Shown here: positions 56,176 through 64,000 of the stretch, piece after piece | How the letters are laid out: the number at the start of each line of letters is the position of its first letter | Position numbering within the stretch: the first letter of the stretch is position 1 | NCBI GenBank assembly: GCA_016789885.1 | Contig: JAEUPZ010000033.1 | Span: 1 to 64,000, forward strand | Length of the DNA: 64,000 bases | Direction: 5' to 3' | Origin: Chromatiales bacterium | GTDB taxonomy: Bacteria; Pseudomonadota; Gammaproteobacteria; Steroidobacterales; GCA-2729495 | The notes under the pieces: generated by a model | What the model was told of the DNA's origin: nothing | Database searches by the model: none | The model's input: the letters and a program-made list of their open reading frames with translations, nothing else | Program-made: the position numbers and the translations under genes

Positions 56176-59100
56176 GTCCCCACCAACTGGGAGTGATTCG
56201 CCCTGGCCAGATCCATCAGGCTGTCGACCAGCGCGTCGATCTCCGGTGCCGTGATCGGCAACGCCGCCCTCATCAGGATCTCGAACACCCGCGTGGCCAG
56301 TGCGTCCCTTGCCGGCTGTCGGCTTGCCCGCCAGAAGTTGGGGGTCAGCTCCGCCGCAATGGTGTCGACAGCCTCAATGGTGACGTCGCTAATCCGGCGA
56401 CGCTCCGCCTCGGTCAGTTCGCGACCGCCGTAGACCGCCTCGGCCAGCATTCGCATGAAGGGAGCGTAGCGAGGTGGCATCTCGGGGATCGGGTCGTCGG
56501 GCACCACATGTCCGGCCCTTATGTCCTCCGCGAGGATGTTCAGTGCTTTGGCGAGCTCATCCCACTGCTGACCAAGTTGGTCCAGCAACTCGCGCAGCCG
56601 CTCGCTGAGCTTGCGGTAGGCCACCGGATCCTGATCCATATGCTCACGGATGTGGGCTCTGATCATGTGCTCCATCTCGGATGCCTTGGCGCGGTCGCTC
56701 GGCTCACGAGCGATGTGAGCCTCCAAGTCAGCATCGGTAAGGGAGATCGGGGGGATCTTAGGGTCGACCCCCATCGACACCACGTGGTCGTCAATCAACT
56801 TGCGTACCTTGGCGCCCACGTCTTTGCCGAGCACGGGGGTGTCGCGGTAGCGGTTGCGGGCCCTGGCGTAGATGAAGGCGAGCCGCTTGGCGTCCGCCGA
56901 GAACGGCAGCCCCTCTGGGCGCGGCAGAACGACGTCGAGCAGCTCCAGGAAGGACTTGAGCTTGACCGAGAACTCCGCCCGCAGCCGGTCGTCGGCCAGG
57001 GCCTCGACGCAGCTCTCGGTGTCCTCGAGGTCCTCGATGCCGCGCTGACGAAACAGGTCGATCACCCGCAGGTGCCGGTCCCGTAGAACCGGAATCTCGT
57101 CCTTGACGCTATGCAAAGCCCCTTCGATGTCTTCGTCGGCGTAGACGTTCAGGGCCTGCTTCAGGTGGTGGGCCAGGCCGTAGTAGTCGACGACGATCCC
57201 GTACTTCTTGCCGTGGCCGGTCCGGTTCACCCGGGCGATGGCCTGCAGTAGCTCAGCCTCACGGATCGGTCGGTCGAGGTACATGACGCCCTCGATTGGT
57301 GCATCGAAGCCGGTCAGCAGCATCGACTTGACGATCAGGAAAGCCAGCGGGTCACGCTTGGACTGGTCGTCGTGCAGGAGTGGCTTCTTGAAACGGTCTA
57401 TGCGGTTTCTTTGGGCGGCACTGTCGGTCCACTCTCGCCAGGCGGGGTCATCGTTGTTGCCGCCCGAGATAATGGGCGCGAACTCGATGCTACGCAGCGT
57501 CTCTCGCCAGCGCCACGCCTGTACCTTGGCCCGGACGGCGGGTGGCCGCTTGGCCAGCTCGTCGTCGGTCATGGCCTTGTCCTCCGGGCTCAGGCCCTCG
57601 GCTTCGGCCAGGAGCTCGTCCCGGGCAGCCACCAGCGCGTCGAAGTACCGGATGACCGCCAGCCGGCTGTAGGCCACCACCTGTGCCTTGAGACCGTTGG
57701 GCAGGATGTGGGTAACGTAGTGGCGCAGCATGTCCCGCGCCTTGTCGGCGATGAGGGCCGGTGCCTCGAAGATCTGCCCCCTGGTGGCGTACTTCTGGCG
57801 GATGGCCTCGAGCTCTTCGGGGGTGTGCTCGCGGAACAGGTCCTCGAAGAGGTCGTCCAGGTTGCCGCCCTCTTTGACGACCCCCTCCGCGGTTCGGCCC
57901 TCGTAGAGGATCGGTACGATGGCACCGTCGCCCTCGGCCTCGCGGATCGTATAGCGGTCGATGAAGTCACCGAAGATCTCATGGGTGCGCTTCTTGTCCC
58001 CCATGAAGATCGGCGTCCCGGTGAAGCCGATACGGGCGCAGTTGGGTAGCCCGGCCAGCAGGGCGGCATGCAGGTCGCCGGCCTGACTGCGGTGAGCCTC
58101 GTCCACGAGTACCAGAATGCTCTCGTCGTCGTTGAGCACGTCTGGCGGGGGTGGCTCGCGCACGGCGTGTCTGGGCAGGTCCTGCGCCGTCAGACCCGGT
58201 TCGCCCGCAGCGTCGCTGCCACGCTGCTTTTGGATCATGCCGAAGACGAGGCCAGGCCCCTTGCGGCGCAACAGGTTACGGAGCGCCTGGGTACTGGTGG
58301 CTGTCTCCACCGTCTCACCCGTCAACGCAGCCGTATCCGAGAGCTGGTTCTGGAGGTCGGTACGGTCGGTGACGACCACGACCTTGAACCGACGAAGCTC
58401 GGGGTCGGTGCGAAGCTTGCGCACGAGGAAGACCATGGTCAGGCTCTTGCCCGACCCCTGGGTATGCCAGACGATCCCGCCCCGCCGATCGAACTCCCCG
58501 TCCTCGGCTCGGGTCTTGCCCGTGCGGAGCCGTTCCACGGCGCGGGTGACGGCACGGTACTGCTGATAGCGACAGACAGCCTTGATGGTCTGGCCGCCGA
58601 CGGTCATGAAGAGGATGTAGTGACGCACTACGTCGAGCAGATTGGCCGGGCTCAGCAGGCCGGCAACCAGTCGTTCCTGCTCCGATAGCTGTTCCTTGCC
58701 GAGCGCTGCTGCCACATCAGCCTCGGTGCTCGGCACCACCGTCTTCCAGGCGGCGTAGTGCTGAAACGTGGCGCCGATGGTGGCTACGCGGGCCTCGTCA
58801 AAACTGGTGGCTACGAGTAGCTGGTTGGTGTGAAAGAGGGTCTCGTTGCCCTCGTTGTCGTCTACCTCGCCGCTGGCGTGGCGCTGGTTGCTGTACCGCC
58901 GGAGCTGGTCGACCGCCTCAGCCAGCGGCTCGGGCACGGCGGGGCTCTTGCACTCCACCACCACCAGCGGGATGCCGTTCACCAGCAGCACCAGGTCGGG
59001 CACGATGAAGGCCTTGCCACGGTCGTGGCCCGGCGGGCAGTTCACCCGGTACTGGTTGACCACCGTGAACTCATTGCGTTCGGGGTGCGCCCAGTCGATG

Positions 59101-59453
59101 TAGTGGACGGTCTGTCCCCTGCCACCGTCCCACCCCGGCAGGCCCTCGACGCTCAACCCGCCCAGCAGAAGCTCGGTGGCCGCCTTGTTGGCTTCCATCA
59201 GGCGATGGTCGGGTAGGCGGGTCAGCGCCCCGATGGCCTGGCTGATGCGGTCATCGTCGAGCCAGGGCTGGCCCGCCGCGTCCAGGTTCAGTGCCCGGAG
59301 CTGGCGGCGCAGGGTGGCCTCCTCGATGACCTGGGTAAAGTCAGCCCGGCCCGTTCGGGTGGGGTCGTCCAGGTCGCCCTTGGCGTGGCGCCAGCCAAGC
59401 GCGGTGAGCTGCTCGACGAAGGGACGCTCTACCTCGTCCAATTCCCAGCCCAT
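56172..59453 (-). CDS. hsdR: Type I restriction enzyme, restriction subunit HsdR
   Basis: 1093-residue motor and nuclease subunit. The N-terminal nuclease has PD-(D/E)xK residues in VPDLVLLVNGIPLVVVECK (D153, E167, K169). The SF2 translocase follows: Walker A TQGSGKS (331-337), DEAH box LVDEAHRSQ (450-453), GFTGTPI and the later LLTGFDAP and ARVNRTG motifs. A helical C-terminus binds HsdM. GGGAGG lies just before the ATG. All catalytic motifs are intact. Confidence 0.95.
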   Translation of the reverse strand: MGWELDEVERPFVEQLTALGWRHAKGDLDDPTRTGRADFTQVIEEATLRRQLRALNLDAAGQPWLDDDRISQAIGALTRLPDHRLMEANKAATELLLGGLSVEGLPGWDGGRGQTVHYIDWAHPERNEFTVVNQYRVNCPPGHDRGKAFIVPDLVLLVNGIPLVVVECKSPAVPEPLAEAVDQLRRYSNQRHASGEVDDNEGNETLFHTNQLLVATSFDEARVATIGATFQHYAAWKTVVPSTEADVAAALGKEQLSEQERLVAGLLSPANLLDVVRHYILFMTVGGQTIKAVCRYQQYRAVTRAVERLRTGKTRAEDGEFDRRGGIVWHTQGSGKSLTMVFLVRKLRTDPELRRFKVVVVTDRTDLQNQLSDTAALTGETVETATSTQALRNLLRRKGPGLVFGMIQKQRGSDAAGEPGLTAQDLPRHAVREPPPPDVLNDDESILVLVDEAHRSQAGDLHAALLAGLPNCARIGFTGTPIFMGDKKRTHEIFGDFIDRYTIREAEGDGAIVPILYEGRTAEGVVKEGGNLDDLFEDLFREHTPEELEAIRQKYATRGQIFEAPALIADKARDMLRHYVTHILPNGLKAQVVAYSRLAVIRYFDALVAARDELLAEAEGLSPEDKAMTDDELAKRPPAVRAKVQAWRWRETLRSIEFAPIISGGNNDDPAWREWTDSAAQRNRIDRFKKPLLHDDQSKRDPLAFLIVKSMLLTGFDAPIEGVMYLDRPIREAELLQAIARVNRTGHGKKYGIVVDYYGLAHHLKQALNVYADEDIEGALHSVKDEIPVLRDRHLRVIDLFRQRGIEDLEDTESCVEALADDRLRAEFSVKLKSFLELLDVVLPRPEGLPFSADAKRLAFIYARARNRYRDTPVLGKDVGAKVRKLIDDHVVSMGVDPKIPPISLTDADLEAHIAREPSDRAKASEMEHMIRAHIREHMDQDPVAYRKLSERLRELLDQLGQQWDELAKALNILAEDIRAGHVVPDDPIPEMPPRYAPFMRMLAEAVYGGRELTEAERRRISDVTIEAVDTIAAELTPNFWRASRQPARDALATRVFEILMRAALPITAPEIDALVDSLMDLARANHSQLVGT

Positions 59454-59594
59454 AGACCTCCCAAAGCAGCGCTAAGTCATTGATCTGGGGTGGTCTCAGG
59501 TCGCAGGGTCACTCCAAACACGTCCAAAGCATCGTCCACAACGACCGCGCGACCGCGTCACATGCTCACGTAGAGGGACTGCCGTAGAGCCACT

Positions 59595-60644
59595 TCACTG
59601 CAGCCAGCCCGCTTCCTGAAGCCGAGCCCAGGCCACCCGAACATGCTCAGGCCGGAAGATCGACTGCTTACGAGGGTTCCACGCGTGAACGTGGTCTACA
59701 GCGTCTTCGGCATCCGCCGCACGCGCCGTGTGACCCGGACTGGGCCCGTGCGCCACCCAGTGGACGGTCGCCAGCAGCTCCATGCCGTAGGGCGTCTCGA
59801 AGCCTTCGATCAAGGCGGCAACCCGCTGAAGGCGTCCCCTGGCCTCTTCGTCGTCGGCGAGGAACGCATCGGCCTCGTCCACAGCGCCCGGTAGCAGTTC
59901 GATCTGCGTGTCGGGTTTCTGGCTGTCACCGTAGCCCCGCACGAAGTGCCCTTCCATCGCCTCCAGTACTTTGTTGAGGTTGTTTGCATACGGACCATAG
60001 TGGCCGGCCTCGTAGCGCAGCCGCAAAGGCTGTCCCGCGGCCTGCAGGAAGTAGGCCAGCTTTTGTACCTCGAGCAACGTGCGCGAGTAGTCCAGCGCCG
60101 AGTATGCATCCATCAGCTTCACGAACAGCGCCCTCGCAGGGGTCATCTGCGGGCGTTTGGTTCGCACGGGCATACTCAACGCGCTGGGCGCGCCCGCCGG
60201 CTCGAACAGCAGCACCTTCACGTCTGGCAGCGCGGAGAAGGCTTCCTCGATCATCGGCCGGACGACTGCCCAGTCCAGTCCGCCGAGGCCGCAACCCAGC
60301 GGTGGCACGGCAATGGAGCGAATGCCCAGGCGCTGCACATCGGCAACCAGAGCCTGCAGCCCGACTGCAATGTCTTCCATCCGCGAGTTGCCGCGCCAGT
60401 GGCGCTTGGTCGGGAAGTTGATGATCCAGCGCGGGCTCACCAGCCCGCCGTTGTCGTGAACCAGCATGCGCCCGGGCACCACCTGCTGAGCCTCGCAGGC
60501 GGCCGCGTACTCCTTGAAATTGTCCGGGAACGCCTGTTTGAACTGCAGGGCAATCCCCTTGCCCATGAAGCCCATGCAGTTCACGGTATTGACCAGCGCC
60601 TCAGCGTCCGCCGTGAGCAGGTTCCCGCGCGCGATCTCGATCAT
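59595..60644 (-). CDS. darG: DarG-type antitoxin, macro-domain DNA ADP-ribosylglycohydrolase
   Basis: 349-residue antitoxin. The N-terminal macro domain (about 1-155) carries NTVNCMGFMGKGIALQFK and VPPLGCGLGGLDW and removes ADP-ribose from DNA. The C-terminal part (about 175-349) with VQKLAYFLQAAG and YEAGHYGPYANNL is the usual DarG toxin-binding region. GAGGAGG lies seven bases before the ATG. It follows darT by 22 bases and precedes hsdR by 141 bases. Confidence 0.93.
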   Translation of the reverse strand: MIEIARGNLLTADAEALVNTVNCMGFMGKGIALQFKQAFPDNFKEYAAACEAQQVVPGRMLVHDNGGLVSPRWIINFPTKRHWRGNSRMEDIAVGLQALVADVQRLGIRSIAVPPLGCGLGGLDWAVVRPMIEEAFSALPDVKVLLFEPAGAPSALSMPVRTKRPQMTPARALFVKLMDAYSALDYSRTLLEVQKLAYFLQAAGQPLRLRYEAGHYGPYANNLNKVLEAMEGHFVRGYGDSQKPDTQIELLPGAVDEADAFLADDEEARGRLQRVAALIEGFETPYGMELLATVHWVAHGPSPGHTARAADAEDAVDHVHAWNPRKQSIFRPEHVRVAWARLQEAGWLQ

Positions 60645-60666
60645 TGTTGGCCTCCTCGCATCGGGA

Positions 60667-61320
60667 TCAATAGTATAGGCGCGGCGCCACCGTGACCCTC
60701 ACCTGTTTGCGATGCGGGTTCTTGCGGAGTACGTCCTCCACCTTCCCCTTCATCGCGGCGTTCAGGACGCCGATGCCGTCAACCAAGCCCCAGTCCATCG
60801 ACTGCCACACCAGGAACTCCGCCTGCTTGCGACGCTGGCGGTCGTTGTCTTCAGGCAGATCCTTCCAGTACCGCGCGCCAACCAGACTCCAGTCAACGGC
60901 GTCGAGACGTCCCAAGTCATCGAACCACTCCGTGAATCTGGCGAGACCGTGACCATCGGTGAAGACGTAGCGGCAGCCCGCCGCAGCTACGGCCTGCGCG
61001 GTGCTCACCAGATAGATCAACGGCGCCTGCCCCTCGTTGTAGCCCTCCACGCGGCCTGTCTTCAGGTTGAGCAGCATGACCGACAGCGGGCCGAAGTAGA
61101 AGGGCACGTAGTCATGCACGGTACCAAGCGGCCCGCAGGGCACAGCCTTCACCTGTCTGCTTGCCTGGACCTGGGTACTGTGGATCGTCCGGTAGGGCAG
61201 GCCGTCGCTCGGTGTGAAGGCGGGGGCGTGCAGTGCGCCACGCGTGAGGATGGTCGGCAACGATTCGACGTGCACCATCCGATAGATACGCGTCGGTTGC
61301 GGGACAACAGCGGGTGGCAT
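60667..61320 (-). CDS. darT: DarT-type toxin, DNA ADP-ribosyltransferase
   Basis: 217-residue toxin that ADP-ribosylates thymidine or guanosine in single-stranded DNA using NAD+. It has the N-terminal RIYRMVHVESLPTILTRGAL, the YVPFYFGPLSVML beta segment and the catalytic Glu in KQAEFLVWQ, matching DarT. ATG 61320 is chosen with GAG eight bases upstream; a GTG at 61326 would overlap the hsdS stop. It directly follows hsdS and precedes darG. All recognised catalytic positions look intact. Confidence 0.93.
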   Translation of the reverse strand: MPPAVVPQPTRIYRMVHVESLPTILTRGALHAPAFTPSDGLPYRTIHSTQVQASRQVKAVPCGPLGTVHDYVPFYFGPLSVMLLNLKTGRVEGYNEGQAPLIYLVSTAQAVAAAGCRYVFTDGHGLARFTEWFDDLGRLDAVDWSLVGARYWKDLPEDNDRQRRKQAEFLVWQSMDWGLVDGIGVLNAAMKGKVEDVLRKNPHRKQVRVTVAPRLYY

Positions 61321-61322
61321 GG

Positions 61323-62591
61323 TCACGTCTCGGCGGAAGCGAGCAGCGGGGTGACACGGACTCGGCCGGTGAGGAGGTCATCCATAAGGCCAGCCTTCAA
61401 TCGCCGCAAGGTCTCCGCTACCCCCGTCTCGGCCTCCAGCCTGCCTCTTGCTGCTTCGTAAACACACGCGATGGCGTCCTGCTCTTGCCTGCTTGGAACT
61501 GCTACTGCAAGCGGCCTCAGGTCCCGGAGGTTGATATTCTTCTGGGCGCTCTGGGGAGCCCGGGCATCCAGCATTGGCTTCGTTCGCCGGATCCAAAGCT
61601 CAACGAATCTCACATTCATCGACTCCGACACGATTGCACCGACTACGCTGTCCGGAAAGTACATGGGAACGGCCAGGATGGCGGTATCGGCGATGTTGGC
61701 AGCAATCGTGATGGCAATCGTGCCCACCGGGAACTCTTGGCTCGCGAGCGTGCCACGTTCGCTGAGTGATTGTGAGTGTTCCGAGATGTACCCGCCCGCT
61801 GCCTTGGCAACGTCTCCAGTTTGGATGAACGGGTAACCCCCACCGTAGAAGCGGGGATCGTTGCGCGGTCTGTGCGTGAACTTGCCCCGTCCTACCGCAG
61901 CTAGCTCACCCAGTGACTGCATGCCCCATGGCCTAGGGATCCACCCAATCGCCGAATCCTTGTATAGCTGCGGCGCCTCCCACCGTGGCGGGCGCAGCTC
62001 GCCGTTGTCGTCGATACCGCGGGTCAGCAGGTCATGCAGTAGCCCCTGCTTGACTTGCTTCAGCTTCTCGACAATCGCCTCGGTCTGTCGGATGTTGGTG
62101 TCGAGTGCTGCAAGGACCTCGGCGATCTTCTCCTGTTCCACGATCGGGGGCACACGCAAAGGAATCCCGGCCAGCTCCTGATCAGATATGGCCTGCTGGG
62201 TCGAACCTACGCACCGCGCATCCTTCGCGGCAAGAAATCTCGGGCTGGAGAGCACGTAGAAAAGGAAGCCAGCGTGATTCCCGGCCAGCTTCGGCGTGAA
62301 CTGCGCGAACCCCGTCGACGCCAACCAGCCAGCGTACGAGGCGTCAACAAGAAGCGCCTTGTTGGTCGCCTTCATCTTTGCCTGGATGACATCGCCCTCC
62401 CTCAACAAGAGGTCCGCCCTTGCTGGCCGCCGCAGATAGCTGAACTCGCCTGACGGAGTCGCACGCCCGCCCACGACATCCGCAGTCGCCAGATACGGAC
62501 GGACACCTTCAAATGGCTGGACTCGGTGTGCGAGGAGGCCGCCTCCGAACCCAAGGTTCTGTAGCCGCCAGCCCCTCGGCAAGTCAGACAT
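61323..62591 (-). CDS. hsdS: Type I restriction enzyme, specificity subunit HsdS
   Basis: 422-residue DNA-recognition subunit with two target recognition domains (about 1-160 and 210-375) each followed by a conserved coiled-coil spacer: QEKIAEVLAALDTNIRQTEAIVEKLKQVKQGLLHDLLTRG and RQEQDAIACVYEAARGRLEAETG to LKAGLMDDLLTGRVRV (cited in parts). The ATG overlaps the hsdM stop by eight bases. Base composition is lower in GC than hsdM, as expected for exchanged recognition domains. Confidence 0.93.
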   Translation of the reverse strand: MSDLPRGWRLQNLGFGGGLLAHRVQPFEGVRPYLATADVVGGRATPSGEFSYLRRPARADLLLREGDVIQAKMKATNKALLVDASYAGWLASTGFAQFTPKLAGNHAGFLFYVLSSPRFLAAKDARCVGSTQQAISDQELAGIPLRVPPIVEQEKIAEVLAALDTNIRQTEAIVEKLKQVKQGLLHDLLTRGIDDNGELRPPRWEAPQLYKDSAIGWIPRPWGMQSLGELAAVGRGKFTHRPRNDPRFYGGGYPFIQTGDVAKAAGGYISEHSQSLSERGTLASQEFPVGTIAITIAANIADTAILAVPMYFPDSVVGAIVSESMNVRFVELWIRRTKPMLDARAPQSAQKNINLRDLRPLAVAVPSRQEQDAIACVYEAARGRLEAETGVAETLRRLKAGLMDDLLTGRVRVTPLLASAET

Positions 62592-64000
62592 AGCGCAGGC
62601 CATGCAAGAAGTCCCGGAGAGCGACCTCGGCCGATCGGCGAGCGTGCTCGACATCGGTCAAGGTGACACGGTACTTGTCCCACCAGTTCTCGAAAGCCGC
62701 GACAACCTGCTGCCGCTGCGCGTCGATGTACCGCTGGAGGATGACCTGCATGTCGTTGCGCAGGATCGCCAGCAGCAGCGCAGCCGCGCCGGCGTCGTCC
62801 AGCGCGTCGACCGCCGCGTTCAGCCGCTGCGCGAAGCCCTGCTCCTGCGCCTTGATGTCCTTCTTCAGCGAGGCGAGCTGACGCTTCCACCCCTTGAGCT
62901 GGGCCTCGTCCACCGCCGGCGCATCGCTGATGGCGTCCCCGGCCTCGGCGTCGTCGCGATCCTCGGCCGCACCCTTGTCCGGCGTGGCCGCCGTGATCTG
63001 ACTATCCAGCTCGGCCTTGCATGCCTCCAGCTTGGCCAGCGCCTCGACGAACTCGGCCATCAGGAACGTGACCAGCTTGTGGTCCAGCGAGTTGTTCTTG
63101 CTCTGGTCGTCGTCCAGCGCGGTCAGGATGCTGGTGCGCCAGGCATCCACCACGCCCTTGGCGCCGCGGGCCATCAGGGTCATGAACTCGTACTTGGCGT
63201 CGTCCCAGAAGCCGGCCACGATGCCGCGCACCTGAAAGCGACCCAGCACACCCGTCGGCTCCAGCGCCGCGCCGAAGCTGTGCAGCAGGTCGTTGCGCAG
63301 ACCGACGAAGCTGGGTTGGCCCGCCAAGGCGGTGATGCGCGGGCTGTGCGCCTGCCACCAGGCATCGAAGGCGTCGCGCACCGCTTGCTCGCGGGCCAAC
63401 AGGCCGGGGTTCGCCTCGACCGCGGGCTTGAGGGCTTGCCGCGTCGCCAGCTCGGGACGGAACTCGAAGTAGCTCGAGTCGCGCTCAACGAACAGCGCCA
63501 GCGGGTCCAGGCCCTGGGCGGTGAACAGCGCCGCCATGGCGTGCACCTCGGCCTTCGGCACGCCGCCCAGCAGGTGCGCCCGCACGTCATGCGGCTCAGG
63601 CGGCGGCGCATTATCGGCATAGCGGCGGATGTTGAGGTTCCAATCGTTCTCGCGCAGCGTGTCGTTGGCCACGATGGCGCTGAAACCTGGTGCTTCGGCG
63701 AACAGGTCGAAGGTGTCCACGATCTTCTCGATGTGCTCGGACAGCAGATAGTTCTGCGCCCGGCCCTCGAGGTACTCGCGGTCGGCGTTGATGAAGAGCA
63801 CCTTGCCCTGGCGCTCGGGCGGCTTGCCGCTGCCGTTGCCGCGGCGCTGGCGCATCACCAGCACGCAGGCCGGGATTCCAGTGCCGTAGAACAGATTGGC
63901 GGGCAGGCCGATGACGGCCTCCAGCAGGTCGGCCTCGATCATCGCGGCGCGGATGGCGCGCTCCTCGCCGCCACGGAACAGCACGCCGTGCGGCATTACG
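62584..64000 (-). CDS. hsdM: Type I restriction enzyme, methyltransferase subunit HsdM, N-terminal part missing
   Basis: The frame is open to the right edge, so the first part of the gene, including the SAM motif and NPPF/Y motif, is outside. Visible parts are the HsdM core VMPHGVLFRGGEERAIR, LLEAVIGLPANLFYGTGIPACVLVM and INADREYLEGRAQN, then a helical C-terminal half that binds HsdS and HsdR. The order hsdM-hsdS-darT-darG-hsdR is co-directional. An internal ATG at 63996 must not be taken as the start. Confidence 0.93.
   Translation of the reverse strand, partial: VMPHGVLFRGGEERAIRAAMIEADLLEAVIGLPANLFYGTGIPACVLVMRQRRGNGSGKPPERQGKVLFINADREYLEGRAQNYLLSEHIEKIVDTFDLFAEAPGFSAIVANDTLRENDWNLNIRRYADNAPPPEPHDVRAHLLGGVPKAEVHAMAALFTAQGLDPLALFVERDSSYFEFRPELATRQALKPAVEANPGLLAREQAVRDAFDAWWQAHSPRITALAGQPSFVGLRNDLLHSFGAALEPTGVLGRFQVRGIVAGFWDDAKYEFMTLMARGAKGVVDAWRTSILTALDDDQSKNNSLDHKLVTFLMAEFVEALAKLEACKAELDSQITAATPDKGAAEDRDDAEAGDAISDAPAVDEAQLKGWKRQLASLKKDIKAQEQGFAQRLNAAVDALDDAGAAALLLAILRNDMQVILQRYIDAQRQQVVAAFENWWDKYRVTLTDVEHARRSAEVALRDFLHGLRYV

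Larger units (their letters stand above)
43264..64000. mobile_element. Integrated genomic island, left end at gmk; right end outside the window
   Basis: Boundaries are inferred, not seen directly. From the gmk upstream region rightwards the gene content changes to a P4-type integrase, AlpA-type regulator, phage-type primase, small phage genes, IS remnants and defence genes, and composition becomes less GC-rich and more mosaic. No core gene recurs before the window ends inside hsdM. No direct-repeat att partner can be recognised within the window. The left part resembles an integrative satellite, the right part a defence island; they may be one element or two joined ones. Confidence 0.75.

Overview
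The window is a GC-rich bacterial chromosome segment, most likely from a gammaproteobacterium. Evidence for this is the pairing of SecB with glutaredoxin 3, the gmk-rpoZ-spoT-ridA-recG block, the cytochrome c oxidase cluster with its small assembly proteins, and bioB-bioC. The species cannot be fixed from the sequence alone; an environmental lineage in the Xanthomonadales/Nevskiales/Chromatiales range would fit. No rRNA, tRNA or CRISPR array was found.

From 1 to about 43.26 kb is ordinary core genome, densely packed with many 4-bp stop/start overlaps. In order it holds: trmL (5' end cut off), gpsA, secB, grxC and a rhodanese protein; the cell-division/periplasm pair envC-ctpA; a membrane diguanylate-cyclase-like protein and the fluoride channel crcB; HIT, hotdog and DUF1330 small proteins; a POT peptide transporter and tatA-tatA-tatB-tatC; dtd; a complete five-gene oligopeptide ABC importer; potassium uptake genes kup, trkH and trkA; uvrD; a heme A/cytochrome oxidase cluster (ctaC, ctaD, small protein, cox11, ctaE, DUF2909, surf1, Sco-like, ctaA); bioB-bioC, comF, ubiA; then recG, ridA, spoT, rpoZ and gmk.

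Immediately upstream of gmk the character changes. A P4-type tyrosine integrase (43495) begins a genomic island that runs to the right edge and is probably not complete in the window. Base composition is less GC-rich and more mosaic. The island's left part is a satellite-like core: integrase, unknown protein, AlpA-type regulator, unknown protein, P4/D5-type primase-helicase, a small winged-helix-like protein and three small overlapping phage-type genes. The middle is cargo: a DUF262 protein followed by a HEPN-motif protein, an IS3 transposase remnant, an orphan conserved protein, and a histone-deacetylase-family hydrolase divergent from a LysR regulator.

The right part is a minus-strand defence operon read right to left: hsdM (partial), hsdS, darT, darG, hsdR and a YgjP-type metallopeptidase. 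A DarTG DNA ADP-ribosylation toxin-antitoxin pair thus sits between the specificity and restriction subunits of a type I restriction-modification system. A Sel1-repeat protein lies just downstream. The most notable items are this nested DarTG/type I operon, the DUF262-HEPN pair, the out-of-phase overlapping genes at 48.9 kb, and the repeat structures around the integrase and alpA promoters.
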